Shown: one piece after another, positions 16,592 to 24,401 of the stretch | Layout of the letters: each line of letters begins with the position of its first letter | How positions within the stretch are numbered: the first letter of the stretch is position 1 | Assembly: GCA_046074525.1 (NCBI GenBank) | Contig: JBJTOK010000010.1 | Location: forward strand, 62,001 to 126,000 | Length of the DNA: 64,000 nt | Direction: 5' to 3' | Source of the DNA: JAHEZL01 sp046074525 | Lineage (GTDB): Bacteria; Bacteroidota; Bacteroidia; Flavobacteriales_C; GCA-002722245 | Position numbers and translations under genes: made by a program | The notes under the pieces: model-generated | Told to the model about the DNA's origin: nothing | Seen by the model: only the letters and a program-made list of their open reading frames with translations | Database searches by the model: none

Positions 16592-18436
16592 CTAGAAAGA
16601 CTGCATCTGACACAATTCAAAGTAGATGCCTTTTTTCGCGATGAGATCAGCGTGTTTGCCACGTTCAACGATTTTACCTTTATCAAGCACAATAATCTCA
16701 TCCACATGCTGAATAGTAGACAAACGATGCGCAATGATCACGGAAGTACGGTTAGACATCACCTTTTGCAAAGCTTCCTGAACGAGTTTTTCAGAGGCAG
16801 TGTCGAGTGCAGAAGTAGCTTCATCAAGGATCAATATCGGCGGATTCTTCAGTACCGCACGCGCGATACACAAGCGCTGGCGCTGTCCGCCCGAAAGTTT
16901 ATCACCTTTATCACCAATAACAGTATTGTAGCCATTCGGCAGCTGAATGATAAACTCGTGGGCATTCGCAATTTTAGCGGCTTCCGTCACTTGTTCGAGC
17001 GTATAAGCACCACCAAAAGAAATGTTATTGAAGACTGTATCGTTGAACAAAATCGATTCCTGCGTCACTACACCAATAAGTGAGCGAACATCAGCAATTT
17101 TGCAGGAGCGCACATTTAAACCATCAATCAAAAGCTCTCCCTTCGTGACATCGTAAAAACGAGGAATCAAATCGGCCAGCGTAGATTTACCACCACCACT
17201 ATGCCCTACCAATGCTACAGATTTTCCTTTTTGTATTTTCAGGTTGATCTCGGATAACACTTCCGTTTTTTCGTAGGAAAAGGCAACATTCCTGAATTCT
17301 ATTTCTTTTTCAAAACCATTTAAAGGTTGTGGATTTTGAGGATCAACAATACTGTTTTCCGCCTTCATGATTTTATCAATCCTGTCGATGGCAGCTGCAC
17401 CCTTCTGCACATTGCTGTATGCAGAAGCAATGCCCTTGATGGGTGAAATGACAAGGTAAAGCAATAAAATATATCCGATAAAAATGGAACCACTCATGCC
17501 GCCTTCAAAAACGAAATACATTCCTCCAAAGAGCAGTACGGCAGTAATGGTGAACATCCCAAGCACTTCACTAAGCGGCGATGCTAAATCACGTTTACGG
17601 AACAAACGAATGGATAAAATGCGGAAGCGTGTATTGTTTTCATCAAACTTTCCGCTGGTGTATTTCTCGGCTCCAAAAGCCTTGATCACTTTGAGTCCGG
17701 AAAGCATCTCTTCCATAATCGACAGTAAATCCCCCATCTTATCCTGGGCCTTGGTAGACGTGCGTTTCAATCCTTTCCCCAAAAAGGCAATTGCCAATAC
17801 AGAAACAGGTGCAATAAGCAACATGAACAAGGTCAGCTTCACATCAATAAAAAACATGGAACCTATCACCAGCACAATGCTTAGCGGCTCACGGAAAATG
17901 GCTTCCAGCGAAGAGAGTATCGACCATTCTACTTCCTGTACATCGTAAGTCATACGCGACATGATATCTCCTTTTTTCTCATCGTTGAAAAAAGAAAGCG
18001 GAAGGTGCAGGGATTTATGAAACATCTGACTGCGCAAATCGCTGATAACGCCATTACGAATGGGCGACAGGAAAAACATCGCCAGGTATCTGCAAGTATT
18101 TTTCAAAATAAAAGTGAGCACAATAATACCCGAAATCAGTAGCAAAACATTGGATTTACCTACTGTGATGCTTTCGGCCTGAAGAATGGTTTCGGATGTC
18201 CATTGCTGCATAGCATACTGCGCCGAATCAATATTGAATCCTTCATAGGGATTAGGCGCCATGAATTTCTGTAACTCAGCAGCGGAGGACTGTTTGAATA
18301 AAATTTCGAGGATAGGAATGAAGAAAGCGAAAGACAATAAATTGAATATCGCATAGAGTACATTGAAAATTACCGTGAGCCACACATACTTTTTGTAGCC
18401 CCCTGCATATTTTAATACCCTGAAAAAATTCTTCAT
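16592..18436 (-). CDS. ABC exporter, MsbA-like (fused permease and ATPase)
   Basis: A 614-residue half-transporter. Six transmembrane helices occupy about residues 15-330 and a nucleotide-binding domain the C-terminal ~240. The latter has Walker A GHSGGGKST, signature LSGGQRQR, Walker B ILILDEATSALD and the H-loop IIAHRLST. The overall pattern is that of MsbA and related lipid A or lipid flippases acting as homodimers in the inner membrane. Drug-exporter homologues look alike, so I withhold the gene symbol. A perfect -7 box lies 4 nt upstream of the ATG (18441-18448, minus strand), suggesting a leaderless mRNA. The gene is divergent from rbfA across a palindromic spacer. Confidence 0.88.
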   Translation of the reverse strand: MKNFFRVLKYAGGYKKYVWLTVIFNVLYAIFNLLSFAFFIPILEILFKQSSAAELQKFMAPNPYEGFNIDSAQYAMQQWTSETILQAESITVGKSNVLLLISGIIVLTFILKNTCRYLAMFFLSPIRNGVISDLRSQMFHKSLHLPLSFFNDEKKGDIMSRMTYDVQEVEWSILSSLEAIFREPLSIVLVIGSMFFIDVKLTLFMLLIAPVSVLAIAFLGKGLKRTSTKAQDKMGDLLSIMEEMLSGLKVIKAFGAEKYTSGKFDENNTRFRILSIRLFRKRDLASPLSEVLGMFTITAVLLFGGMYFVFEGGMSGSIFIGYILLLYLVISPIKGIASAYSNVQKGAAAIDRIDKIMKAENSIVDPQNPQPLNGFEKEIEFRNVAFSYEKTEVLSEINLKIQKGKSVALVGHSGGGKSTLADLIPRFYDVTKGELLIDGLNVRSCKIADVRSLIGVVTQESILFNDTVFNNISFGGAYTLEQVTEAAKIANAHEFIIQLPNGYNTVIGDKGDKLSGGQRQRLCIARAVLKNPPILILDEATSALDTASEKLVQEALQKVMSNRTSVIIAHRLSTIQHVDEIIVLDKGKIVERGKHADLIAKKGIYFELCQMQSF

Positions 18437-18440
18437 GCTT

Positions 18441-18448
18441 CAAATATA
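18441..18448 (-). promoter_or_regulatory. -7 promoter box of the MsbA-like gene, next to the start codon
   Basis: On the minus strand this reads TATATTTG, a perfect TAnnTTTG match, with only AAGC between it and the ATG at 18436. Transcription would begin at or within a few bases of the start codon, giving a leaderless or nearly leaderless message. Confidence 0.5.
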
Positions 18449-18450
18449 AG

Positions 18451-18518
18451 ATTTCCCAGAGATTTCACAGACCGCAGAGGAGTCAGATCAATAAGAATCT
18501 ATGAAATCTGTGGGAAAT
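18451..18518. repeat. 17-bp imperfect inverted repeat in the msbA-like/rbfA promoter region
   Basis: Arms 18451-18467 and 18502-18518 (ATTTCCCAGAGATTTCA and its near reverse complement) match at 16 of 17 positions across a 34-bp spacer. The TCTGTGAAATCTGTGGG-like wording is reminiscent of simple dispersed repeats seen in many genomes. An operator for both divergent genes is the alternative. Confidence 0.6.
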
Positions 18519-18537
18519 TATTCCTACTTTTAAGCCC

Positions 18538-18873
18538 ATGGAGTCAAGAAGACAGAATAAAATATCAGCACTTATTCAGGAAGAACTGGGGACCATTTTC
18601 CAGAAAGAAAGCAAAAATCTTTTCGGTGGTGCTTTTATCACTGTGACACAAGCGCGCGTTGCTCCCGATTTATCGGTGGCGAAGGTGTACATCAGCATTC
18701 TCAATAAAGAACGTGATGTGGTGATGAAGATTGTGAAAGAGCAAAGCAATGAAATCAGAAAGCGACTGGGCAACAATGTTCGCCATCAGCTGAGAAAAAT
18801 ACCGGAGTTGATCTTCATTCTCGACGATTCACTGGATTATGCTGAAAAGATCCAAAATTTACTGAAGAAATAA
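18538..18873 (+). CDS. rbfA: 30S ribosome-binding factor RbfA
   Basis: A 111-residue KH-like-fold protein needed for late maturation of the 16S rRNA 5' end and 30S assembly, especially in the cold. It shows the family opening RQNKISALIQEELGTIFQ, the central VTQARVAPDLSVAKVYISIL and the C-terminal RHQLRKIPELIFILDDSLDY. Length matches the family (~110-130). The start at 18538 is supported by the conserved RxxRI/K context close behind. It is followed 5 bp later by a LolC/E-like permease gene, a neighbour pair commonly seen in Bacteroidota. Confidence 0.96.
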   Translation: MESRRQNKISALIQEELGTIFQKESKNLFGGAFITVTQARVAPDLSVAKVYISILNKERDVVMKIVKEQSNEIRKRLGNNVRHQLRKIPELIFILDDSLDYAEKIQNLLKK

Positions 18874-18878
18874 GCGGT

Positions 18879-20090
18879 TTGAACTTTGAACTCAAAATAG
18901 CTTCCCGTTATTTTTTAGCCAAGAAATCCAAAAACATCATCAATTGGATCACATGGATTTCCATCCTTGTGGTCGCCATTGTTTCGGCAGCCATCATCAT
19001 CGTGCTTTCTGCGCTGAACGGGATGAATGCAACGGTGATGGATTTGTACACCAACTTCGATCCCGACCTGAAAATCACCGCCGTTGAAGGCAAAACATTT
19101 GAGCATTCCGATGCATTAGAAAAAGGCATCCGCAAAACTGCCAACGTGAAATACTACGTGGAAAGCATTGAAGAAAATGTTTTACTCAAATACGACGATA
19201 ATCAGGAAGTAGCAAAAATCAAGGGAGTAAGTCCTGAATTCGCTGCCATGACGCAGATTGAGCAAATGATGGTTAACAACCAGAACAAAGATTTTTTGTT
19301 GGGTTACCAGGGACAGCAATTCACCGTTTTGTCTTACCAGCTGGCAGTGAAACTGGGGATCAATACCGATAACCCCCACTCCTTTCTCAACTTTTATCTA
19401 CCCGTATTTGAAGAAGGCTCGGGCATTCAAACCGAATATTTCAAAACCATTTCTGCATTGCCCAGAAACAGTTTTGAAATCAACGATGACTTCGGCAATT
19501 ACGCCATCGTTAATAAAGATTTCGCGAATGAATTATTGAATTACGGCAATAGAATTTCGGACATAGAAATCGGACTCGTCAATCCTGCGAAAGCAGAAGA
19601 AACAAAACTTGCACTGCAAAAATTGCTGGGTGATAAATACGAAGTAAAAACGCGTTTCGAACAAAACTCCTTCCTTTTCAAAACCCTGCAAACCGAAAAA
19701 TGGATTACGCTTTTTATCCTTGCGATCATCACATTCCTTGCTATTTTTAATGTGATTGGATCTTTGTATATGCTCATCATAGACAAGAAAAAAGATGTTT
19801 TTATCTTGCAGAGTATGGGCGCTGCCAACGGTCAGATCAAAAGAATTTTCTGGCTGGAAAGTTTCATTATTGGCGTGGTGGGTGTGGGTATCGGATTGGT
19901 GATCGGACTTGGACTTTGTGTGCTTCAGGACATGTACGGCTTCATTGAAATAGGCGCCAACTTTAGCATTACAGCTTATCCTGTTGATATTCAACCCATC
20001 GATATTATCATCACCTTTTTGCTGGTAACAGCCGTGAATGCGCTGACTTCCTTGATCCCTGTGTTGGCAATGAAGATTGAGAAACCATAA
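18879..20090 (+). CDS. Lipoprotein-releasing ABC permease, LolC/LolE-like (FtsX family)
   Basis: A 403-residue permease using a TTG start 5 bp after rbfA; no ATG is available before the conserved NFELKIASRYFLAKKSKN segment. It has a first transmembrane helix near residues 24-48 (ISILVVAIVSAAIIIVLSAL), a periplasmic domain of ~200 residues, and three C-terminal helices. The loop LQSMGAANGQIKRIFWLES is the FtsX/LolC coupling signature. It is expected to extract lipoproteins from the inner membrane with a LolD ATPase. The ATPase at 10 kb is of the right type but belongs to another operon. Confidence 0.88.
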   Translation: MNFELKIASRYFLAKKSKNIINWITWISILVVAIVSAAIIIVLSALNGMNATVMDLYTNFDPDLKITAVEGKTFEHSDALEKGIRKTANVKYYVESIEENVLLKYDDNQEVAKIKGVSPEFAAMTQIEQMMVNNQNKDFLLGYQGQQFTVLSYQLAVKLGINTDNPHSFLNFYLPVFEEGSGIQTEYFKTISALPRNSFEINDDFGNYAIVNKDFANELLNYGNRISDIEIGLVNPAKAEETKLALQKLLGDKYEVKTRFEQNSFLFKTLQTEKWITLFILAIITFLAIFNVIGSLYMLIIDKKKDVFILQSMGAANGQIKRIFWLESFIIGVVGVGIGLVIGLGLCVLQDMYGFIEIGANFSITAYPVDIQPIDIIITFLLVTAVNALTSLIPVLAMKIEKP

Positions 20091-20094
20091 GTTC

Positions 20095-20186
20095 AGGGCG
20101 ATAGGTCCATCTCTCGTATGGATGACGCAAGGTTGTGCAAGAATGGGCACATTTGTTATCCTGACGAAGGAAGGACTTATCGCCCT
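20095..20186. repeat. Palindromic dispersed repeat (family A, copy 2)
   Basis: The ends AGGGCGATAGGTCC (20095-20108) and GGACTTATCGCCCT (20173-20186) are inverted repeats with one mismatch. Smaller inverted repeats (TCCAT/ATGGA, TGTGC/GCACA) are nested inside. The end motif is shared with the element at 7391-7472. It fills the whole spacer between the convergent permease and VWA genes. Confidence 0.7.
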
Positions 20187-20189
20187 AAT

Positions 20190-21524
20190 TTATTTACTCC
20201 TCAATCCCTGACTTTTAATCGCTTCTTTCAACTTCTCTTTTGCCTCTTCCTCGTTTTGAATGAAGAGATAAAAACCTTGTCCAACCTCAGCCAAACGAAC
20301 AATGAATTTTTTACCCAATTTATTTTGTCCGAAAGTAAGCGCCGAAAATCGAATGTTCTTTTTTGATTTTTTACGAATCAAATTCATCATTTCATCTTCT
20401 GTTTTTCCTAAGCCGTCAAAGCCACCATCAGTAGCAATAATAATTTGATTGACTCCACCTTTTATAAAACTTTTTTGAACAGAAGCATAAGCTTGCCGGA
20501 TAGCTTCATCTCCCGCAGTTGAACCTCCTGCCTTTAAACTTTCAATCACTGCAATAATTTTTTCAGGCTCAGCACCCGAAGTTGTTTCCAAGTGAACTTT
20601 TACATGGTCAGAATAAGTAAGAATGGTGATTTTGTCTTCTTTACGCATCAAACGTGTGAGTTCGATCATAGATGATTTCAGCAAAGGCAAGCGATCAAAC
20701 CCATCCATGCTTTTCGAAACATCAATTAAAAAAACAATATTGTTTTCCTTATAGTTCGTCAATGAAAAAACAGCAGGATCAGCGGCAACTGTTTCAGGAA
20801 GTTTATCCGGAACGATTTCGACAACAACAACAACAACATCTTGTTTCTGTAAGGAAACTGGAACTAAAGTGATGGTAATTTTACGTTTATCGGGATTAAA
20901 ATAATCCTGTACCTCTTTGCTTTTGTATCCTTCATGTTCGGCATAAAAATGAAACATGCCAATGTTGGATTTAAATTTAATTTGTCCCTTCGAATCCGTT
21001 TTATACGTTATATACAACTCCCCTTTGGCCATCTCCACGGTAGAAGCGCCCAATGCTTTTCCGCTTAAAGAATCAATAACCAGGATTTCCAAATCAAATT
21101 CGGGCCGCTTGTAATTAGGATTGGTAAACGAAGGACACGCGGCATTGGCAAAAGGATCAAAACTCAGCACTTCGCCAACATACGAAATCATAACAGGATC
21201 AGTAGCTGCAGTATGAAAAACGGGAATAGACACTTTAAATTTCCCTGTGTTTATAGGATTATAAATGATTTCAATAAATTTCTTTTCACCTGGTGCAATA
21301 CCATCGGCAGGAAATTTAATTTCAAATTCACGCGGATAATGCTGCTTCAGGAAAAATACTTTTTTAGTAGTAGTATTAGTAATTTCAATGCTGTCGATTC
21401 TACTGATCCAATTCTCTACTTTATGAAAATTAAATGATGTTGTACTGAAAATTATTCCATGTTGATTGGTTTGCGCAGACAAGGATGCCGACAGAAATAA
21501 AATCAGATAAAGTACTCTCTTCAT
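20190..21524 (-). CDS. Secreted VWA-domain protein with ASH-like and carboxypeptidase-regulatory-like domains
   Basis: A 444-residue exported protein. The signal peptide MKRVLYLILFLSASLSAQ ends before Gln. Residues ~25-115 look like an ASH/DUF1573-type beta sandwich (FPADGIAPGEKKFIEIIYNP). Residues ~145-225 form a carboxypeptidase-regulatory-like domain (LVIDSLSGKALGASTVEM). From ~262 a von Willebrand A domain carries a complete MIDAS: DVSKS, then a Thr in GGSTAGDEA, then IIATDGGFD. This suggests metal-dependent protein binding in the periplasm or at the surface. No sorting domain or membrane anchor is visible. Its partner is unknown. The gene is divergent from the RsmB-like gene. Confidence 0.85.
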   Translation of the reverse strand: MKRVLYLILFLSASLSAQTNQHGIIFSTTSFNFHKVENWISRIDSIEITNTTTKKVFFLKQHYPREFEIKFPADGIAPGEKKFIEIIYNPINTGKFKVSIPVFHTAATDPVMISYVGEVLSFDPFANAACPSFTNPNYKRPEFDLEILVIDSLSGKALGASTVEMAKGELYITYKTDSKGQIKFKSNIGMFHFYAEHEGYKSKEVQDYFNPDKRKITITLVPVSLQKQDVVVVVVEIVPDKLPETVAADPAVFSLTNYKENNIVFLIDVSKSMDGFDRLPLLKSSMIELTRLMRKEDKITILTYSDHVKVHLETTSGAEPEKIIAVIESLKAGGSTAGDEAIRQAYASVQKSFIKGGVNQIIIATDGGFDGLGKTEDEMMNLIRKKSKKNIRFSALTFGQNKLGKKFIVRLAEVGQGFYLFIQNEEEAKEKLKEAIKSQGLRSK

Positions 21525-21587
21525 GCTAACAAATATGACGATTCCGTTTCAATTTTATTACTTTGCATCAACATTAAACACCATATT

Positions 21588-22790
21588 TTGAAAGTCCACC
21601 GCAATTTAGTTTTAGCAGCAATTCAAGCCCTTCAGCAAATTTTCAATGAAAATAAGCAAGCTGATCGCGTGGTGGAAAGCTTACTGAAATCCAATAATAA
21701 ATGGGGAAGCAGGGATCGTCGCTTCATTGCCGATACGATTTATTCTGTGGTTAGATGGTATCGTTTGTTTTATGAAATTTATGGTAAACAAGCCCAATCG
21801 GAACAAGATTGGTGGCAAATTTTAGCCATTCACTGGACTTTGAAAAACGAGAAACTCCCGATTTTTCCTGAAATGGAAAACATAGACAAGGCCGATATCC
21901 TTCAAAAAAATGAAGCTTTTCAAAAGGTGAGAAAAATACGCGAATCCATTCCCGACTGGCTGGATGAAACAGGCGAAAAAGAATTAAAAGAAAAGTGGGA
22001 CGATACTTTAAAAGCATTGAACGAAACCACCACTGTTTCCTTGCGCACAAATACCTTAAAAACCAACAGAAATACTCTTATCCAGACTTTATATAAAGAA
22101 GGTATCATTGTAAAAAAAGAATTGGAAGAAGGGTTGACCCTGGAAAAAAGAGCAAAACTTACCCATCTCAAAATATATGAAGAAGGCTGGTTTGAAGTTC
22201 AGGACATCAGCTCACAAATGGTAGCTCCTTTATTGAATGTACAACCGGGAATGACCGTTATAGACGCCTGTGCCGGGGCTGGAGGAAAAACATTACACCT
22301 TGCGGCCTTGATGCAAAACAAAGGAAAATTAATCGCTTTGGATGTTGCTGAAAACAAACTCACCGAGTTAAAAAAACGCACCAAACGTGCAGGTATAAAT
22401 ATCATAGAAGTTGAAACCATTAAAGATTTACAAAGCATAAAAAAACATTACAACACAGCCGACCGTTTATTGTTGGATGCTCCCTGCACAGGCTTAGGAG
22501 TATTGCGCCGGACCCCCGATTCCAAATGGAAAATAAATCCCGATTTTCTAAAGCAAATAACATCAACACAACAAGAAATTTTACAAAACTATAGTCTCAT
22601 TTGTAAACCCGGCGGACAAATGATTTATGCCACATGCAGTATTCTTCCTTCCGAAAACGAACATCAAGTAAATTCGTTTCTAAACAGCGAAGCAGGAAAA
22701 CAATTCTCATTAATTGAACAAAAAAGTATCCTCCCCCAAGAAAATGGATACGATGGGTTTTATATGGCCTTAATGAAAAGGAAACAATAA
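21588..22790 (+). CDS. RsmB/NOP-family RNA (cytosine-5-) methyltransferase
   Basis: A 400-residue SAM-dependent methyltransferase of the RsmB/Nop2/Sun family, expected to make m5C in rRNA. The N-terminal ~145 residues are a helical region smaller than the full NusB-like domain of E. coli RsmB. The SAM motif I is VIDACAGAGGKTLHL (~224-238). The two catalytic cysteines are C300 in DAPCTGLG and C350 in ATCSILPSE. The start is TTG at 21588; no ATG lies before the conserved N-terminal helix. The target base (C967-like or another) cannot be told from sequence. Confidence 0.92.
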   Translation: MKVHRNLVLAAIQALQQIFNENKQADRVVESLLKSNNKWGSRDRRFIADTIYSVVRWYRLFYEIYGKQAQSEQDWWQILAIHWTLKNEKLPIFPEMENIDKADILQKNEAFQKVRKIRESIPDWLDETGEKELKEKWDDTLKALNETTTVSLRTNTLKTNRNTLIQTLYKEGIIVKKELEEGLTLEKRAKLTHLKIYEEGWFEVQDISSQMVAPLLNVQPGMTVIDACAGAGGKTLHLAALMQNKGKLIALDVAENKLTELKKRTKRAGINIIEVETIKDLQSIKKHYNTADRLLLDAPCTGLGVLRRTPDSKWKINPDFLKQITSTQQEILQNYSLICKPGGQMIYATCSILPSENEHQVNSFLNSEAGKQFSLIEQKSILPQENGYDGFYMALMKRKQ

Positions 22791-22791
22791 T

Positions 22792-22986
22792 TCAGCAGAA
22801 AATGCTGCAAGAACAGGAGGTGCTGTTGTTGATATTCCTTATACCGCAGCAACAAAAATTTCTATGAATACGGCACTTAGCTGCGTAGGTGGAGCAGGTG
22901 CTGGAAACGACAACGGCGAAATTGGAGATTCGGTAACATTTATTGCCACAGTAGGGATGGCGACAATGTGTTATTTTTTCATTTAA
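22792..22986 (+). pseudogene. C-terminal remnant of a glycine-rich protein gene
   Basis: Right after the methyltransferase stop, in another frame, 64 codons lead to a TAA at 22984-22986. They encode a plausible protein tail (AARTGGAVVDIPYTAAT, then CVGGAGAGNDNGEIGD, then VTFIATVGMATM). No start codon precedes the coding-like stretch, and the frame is closed by a TGA at 22774. Gly/Ala/Thr-rich composition and strand-like periodicity suggest the end of a secreted or structural protein. I infer a remnant left by a deletion in this IS-containing island. An alternative is a non-coding stretch that is open by chance. Confidence 0.4.
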
Positions 22987-23083
22987 CTTTATTAACAATT
23001 AACAACCAACAACTTCAATTCGTTTCCTGATATTACAAACCTATCACTGCATACTTTAGCACAATCTTTTGAAAATATTATAT

Positions 23084-23094
23084 ATGGATCACTT
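23084..23094 (+). other. Original start codon and left target-site duplication of the interrupted T9SS gene
   Basis: ATG at 23084-23086 followed by GATCACTT is the original 5' end of the beta-helical gene at 24397. The 9 bp GGATCACTT (23086-23094) are repeated at 24402-24410 on the other side of the insertion sequence. Joining the two sides at this duplication restores ATG-GAT-CAC-TTA-AGA in the frame of the downstream gene. Confidence 0.85.
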
Positions 23095-24401
23095 CACTAG
23101 CGTCCTAAAGTTATAAATTGATTTTCAATTGGTTACAATTTTGTTTGTTTGAATTTTGTAATTGATACTCCTGAAACAGTTGCTGCACGGGGATTTTATC
23201 GATTAGCGAAAAGTTCAAAATCTGTATTATTTCGTAATTGCTTTGTTTGAGTTTCAATTTCTCCTTCATGATAGCAATGGCAAGGTATGTAATGATAGCG
23301 GAGTAAACTTGAACGCGCACCGCATTTTCAGAATAACCCCAAAAAGTTTTGATTTTGAGATGTTGTTTTATCCACTTGAAAAATAATTCTACCGACCATC
23401 TGTGTTTATAAAGCAGCGCTATTTTTATTGCAGGCAGTGAAAAATTGTTGGTGATAAAATCAAATTCATTTCCGGTCTCTTCATCGTAATATTTGATACG
23501 CCGAATTTTCTCAGGATAGTGTTTGTTGGAGTTGTAATTATTGAGCTTGATTGTTTGGTCGCATTGTATTCCTTTCTTCTTGTTGACTCTTGCAGAATAC
23601 AATCTTCGACAATTCATATTGTCTTTTGCTCGTGTAACAAAAAATGCTCCTGCCTGATGAATGAGATACAATCTTTTAAAGTCGACATACCCTTTGTCGA
23701 GAACATAAAATGCGCCGACTTCAAAAGTTATTTTATCCAGGAAATTCACATCGTGAACCAATCCTTCCGTCATGTCTATAAATGTTGGTATTGCTGCTTT
23801 AACATCAAACTGCGTGTGAAGTTTAATGGCCGCTTTGTACTTACGAAAGTCAGCCCACCAAAACACCTCCAAACACAAATCGATAGTGGTAGAATCCACC
23901 GCATACACATTGTCCTTGATGGTGCGCAATACATCTGAATTCGAGCGACACAAAATTGTTGCTTCCGAAATTAGTTGCGTTGCAAAGTCGGCAAAAATTC
24001 GCCAATCACGATGTTCATTTGCGTGCGCTAAGTTCGATTTTGACAAACCTGTTCCCATTCCCAAATGATACCATTTACTGCGTTGTGCAGTTAAGCCAAC
24101 TGCTAAATCAGTCAAGCTATCACAATTGGAAAGTTGTCCGAAAACCATACACATTAATTGATGCCAACAAGTGAAATGTTTTACTTGATTATTTCCGCGA
24201 TAGCGAGCTACTGATTTATTAAAATCGTTAACGGAAATAAAAGATGTGACCTGAGCGAAAATATATTTTCCAGTGTTCATTGGGGTTTTAAACAAAGCTA
24301 CCCCAATTTCATTTCAAATCGTTTAGACCGTGAAACACTTCGAATCCCTTTTGTGTCAATGATTACAAAGGATTCATTTTTTCAGGTTTAGGACGCTTGT
24401 G
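23095..24401 (-). mobile_element. Complete IS4-family insertion sequence, 1307 bp
   Basis: The terminal inverted repeats are CACTAGCGTCCTAAA at the left and the reverse complement CACAAGCGTCCTAAA at the right, matching at 14 of 15 positions. The element is flanked by perfect 9-bp direct repeats GGATCACTT (23086-23094 and 24402-24410). It contains one transposase gene on the minus strand. Intact ends, intact transposase and identical target duplications point to a recent insertion. The 9-bp duplication and ~1.3-kb length fit the IS4 family. Confidence 0.93.
23111..24295 (-). CDS. IS4-family DDE transposase
   Basis: A 394-residue transposase filling the element. The catalytic triad is visible as D134 (VYAVDSTTIDL), D200 (FYVLDKGYVDF) and E303 within the IS4 signature Y-(2)-R-(3)-E-(6)-K: Y296, R299, E303, K310. 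The N-terminal ~100 residues (with NNQVKHFTCWHQLMCMVFGQL) are the DUF4372-type DNA-binding region seen in this subgroup. The frame is intact, so it may be active. It is transcribed away from the T9SS gene it disrupted. Confidence 0.95.
   Translation of the reverse strand: MFKTPMNTGKYIFAQVTSFISVNDFNKSVARYRGNNQVKHFTCWHQLMCMVFGQLSNCDSLTDLAVGLTAQRSKWYHLGMGTGLSKSNLAHANEHRDWRIFADFATQLISEATILCRSNSDVLRTIKDNVYAVDSTTIDLCLEVFWWADFRKYKAAIKLHTQFDVKAAIPTFIDMTEGLVHDVNFLDKITFEVGAFYVLDKGYVDFKRLYLIHQAGAFFVTRAKDNMNCRRLYSARVNKKKGIQCDQTIKLNNYNSNKHYPEKIRRIKYYDEETGNEFDFITNNFSLPAIKIALLYKHRWSVELFFKWIKQHLKIKTFWGYSENAVRVQVYSAIITYLAIAIMKEKLKLKQSNYEIIQILNFSLIDKIPVQQLFQEYQLQNSNKQNCNQLKINL

Noticed and set aside
16580..17083. 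167-residue open frame antisense to the MsbA-like gene end
   Set aside because: It is complementary to the ATPase motifs and would overlap the tail of the broken lipoprotein gene.
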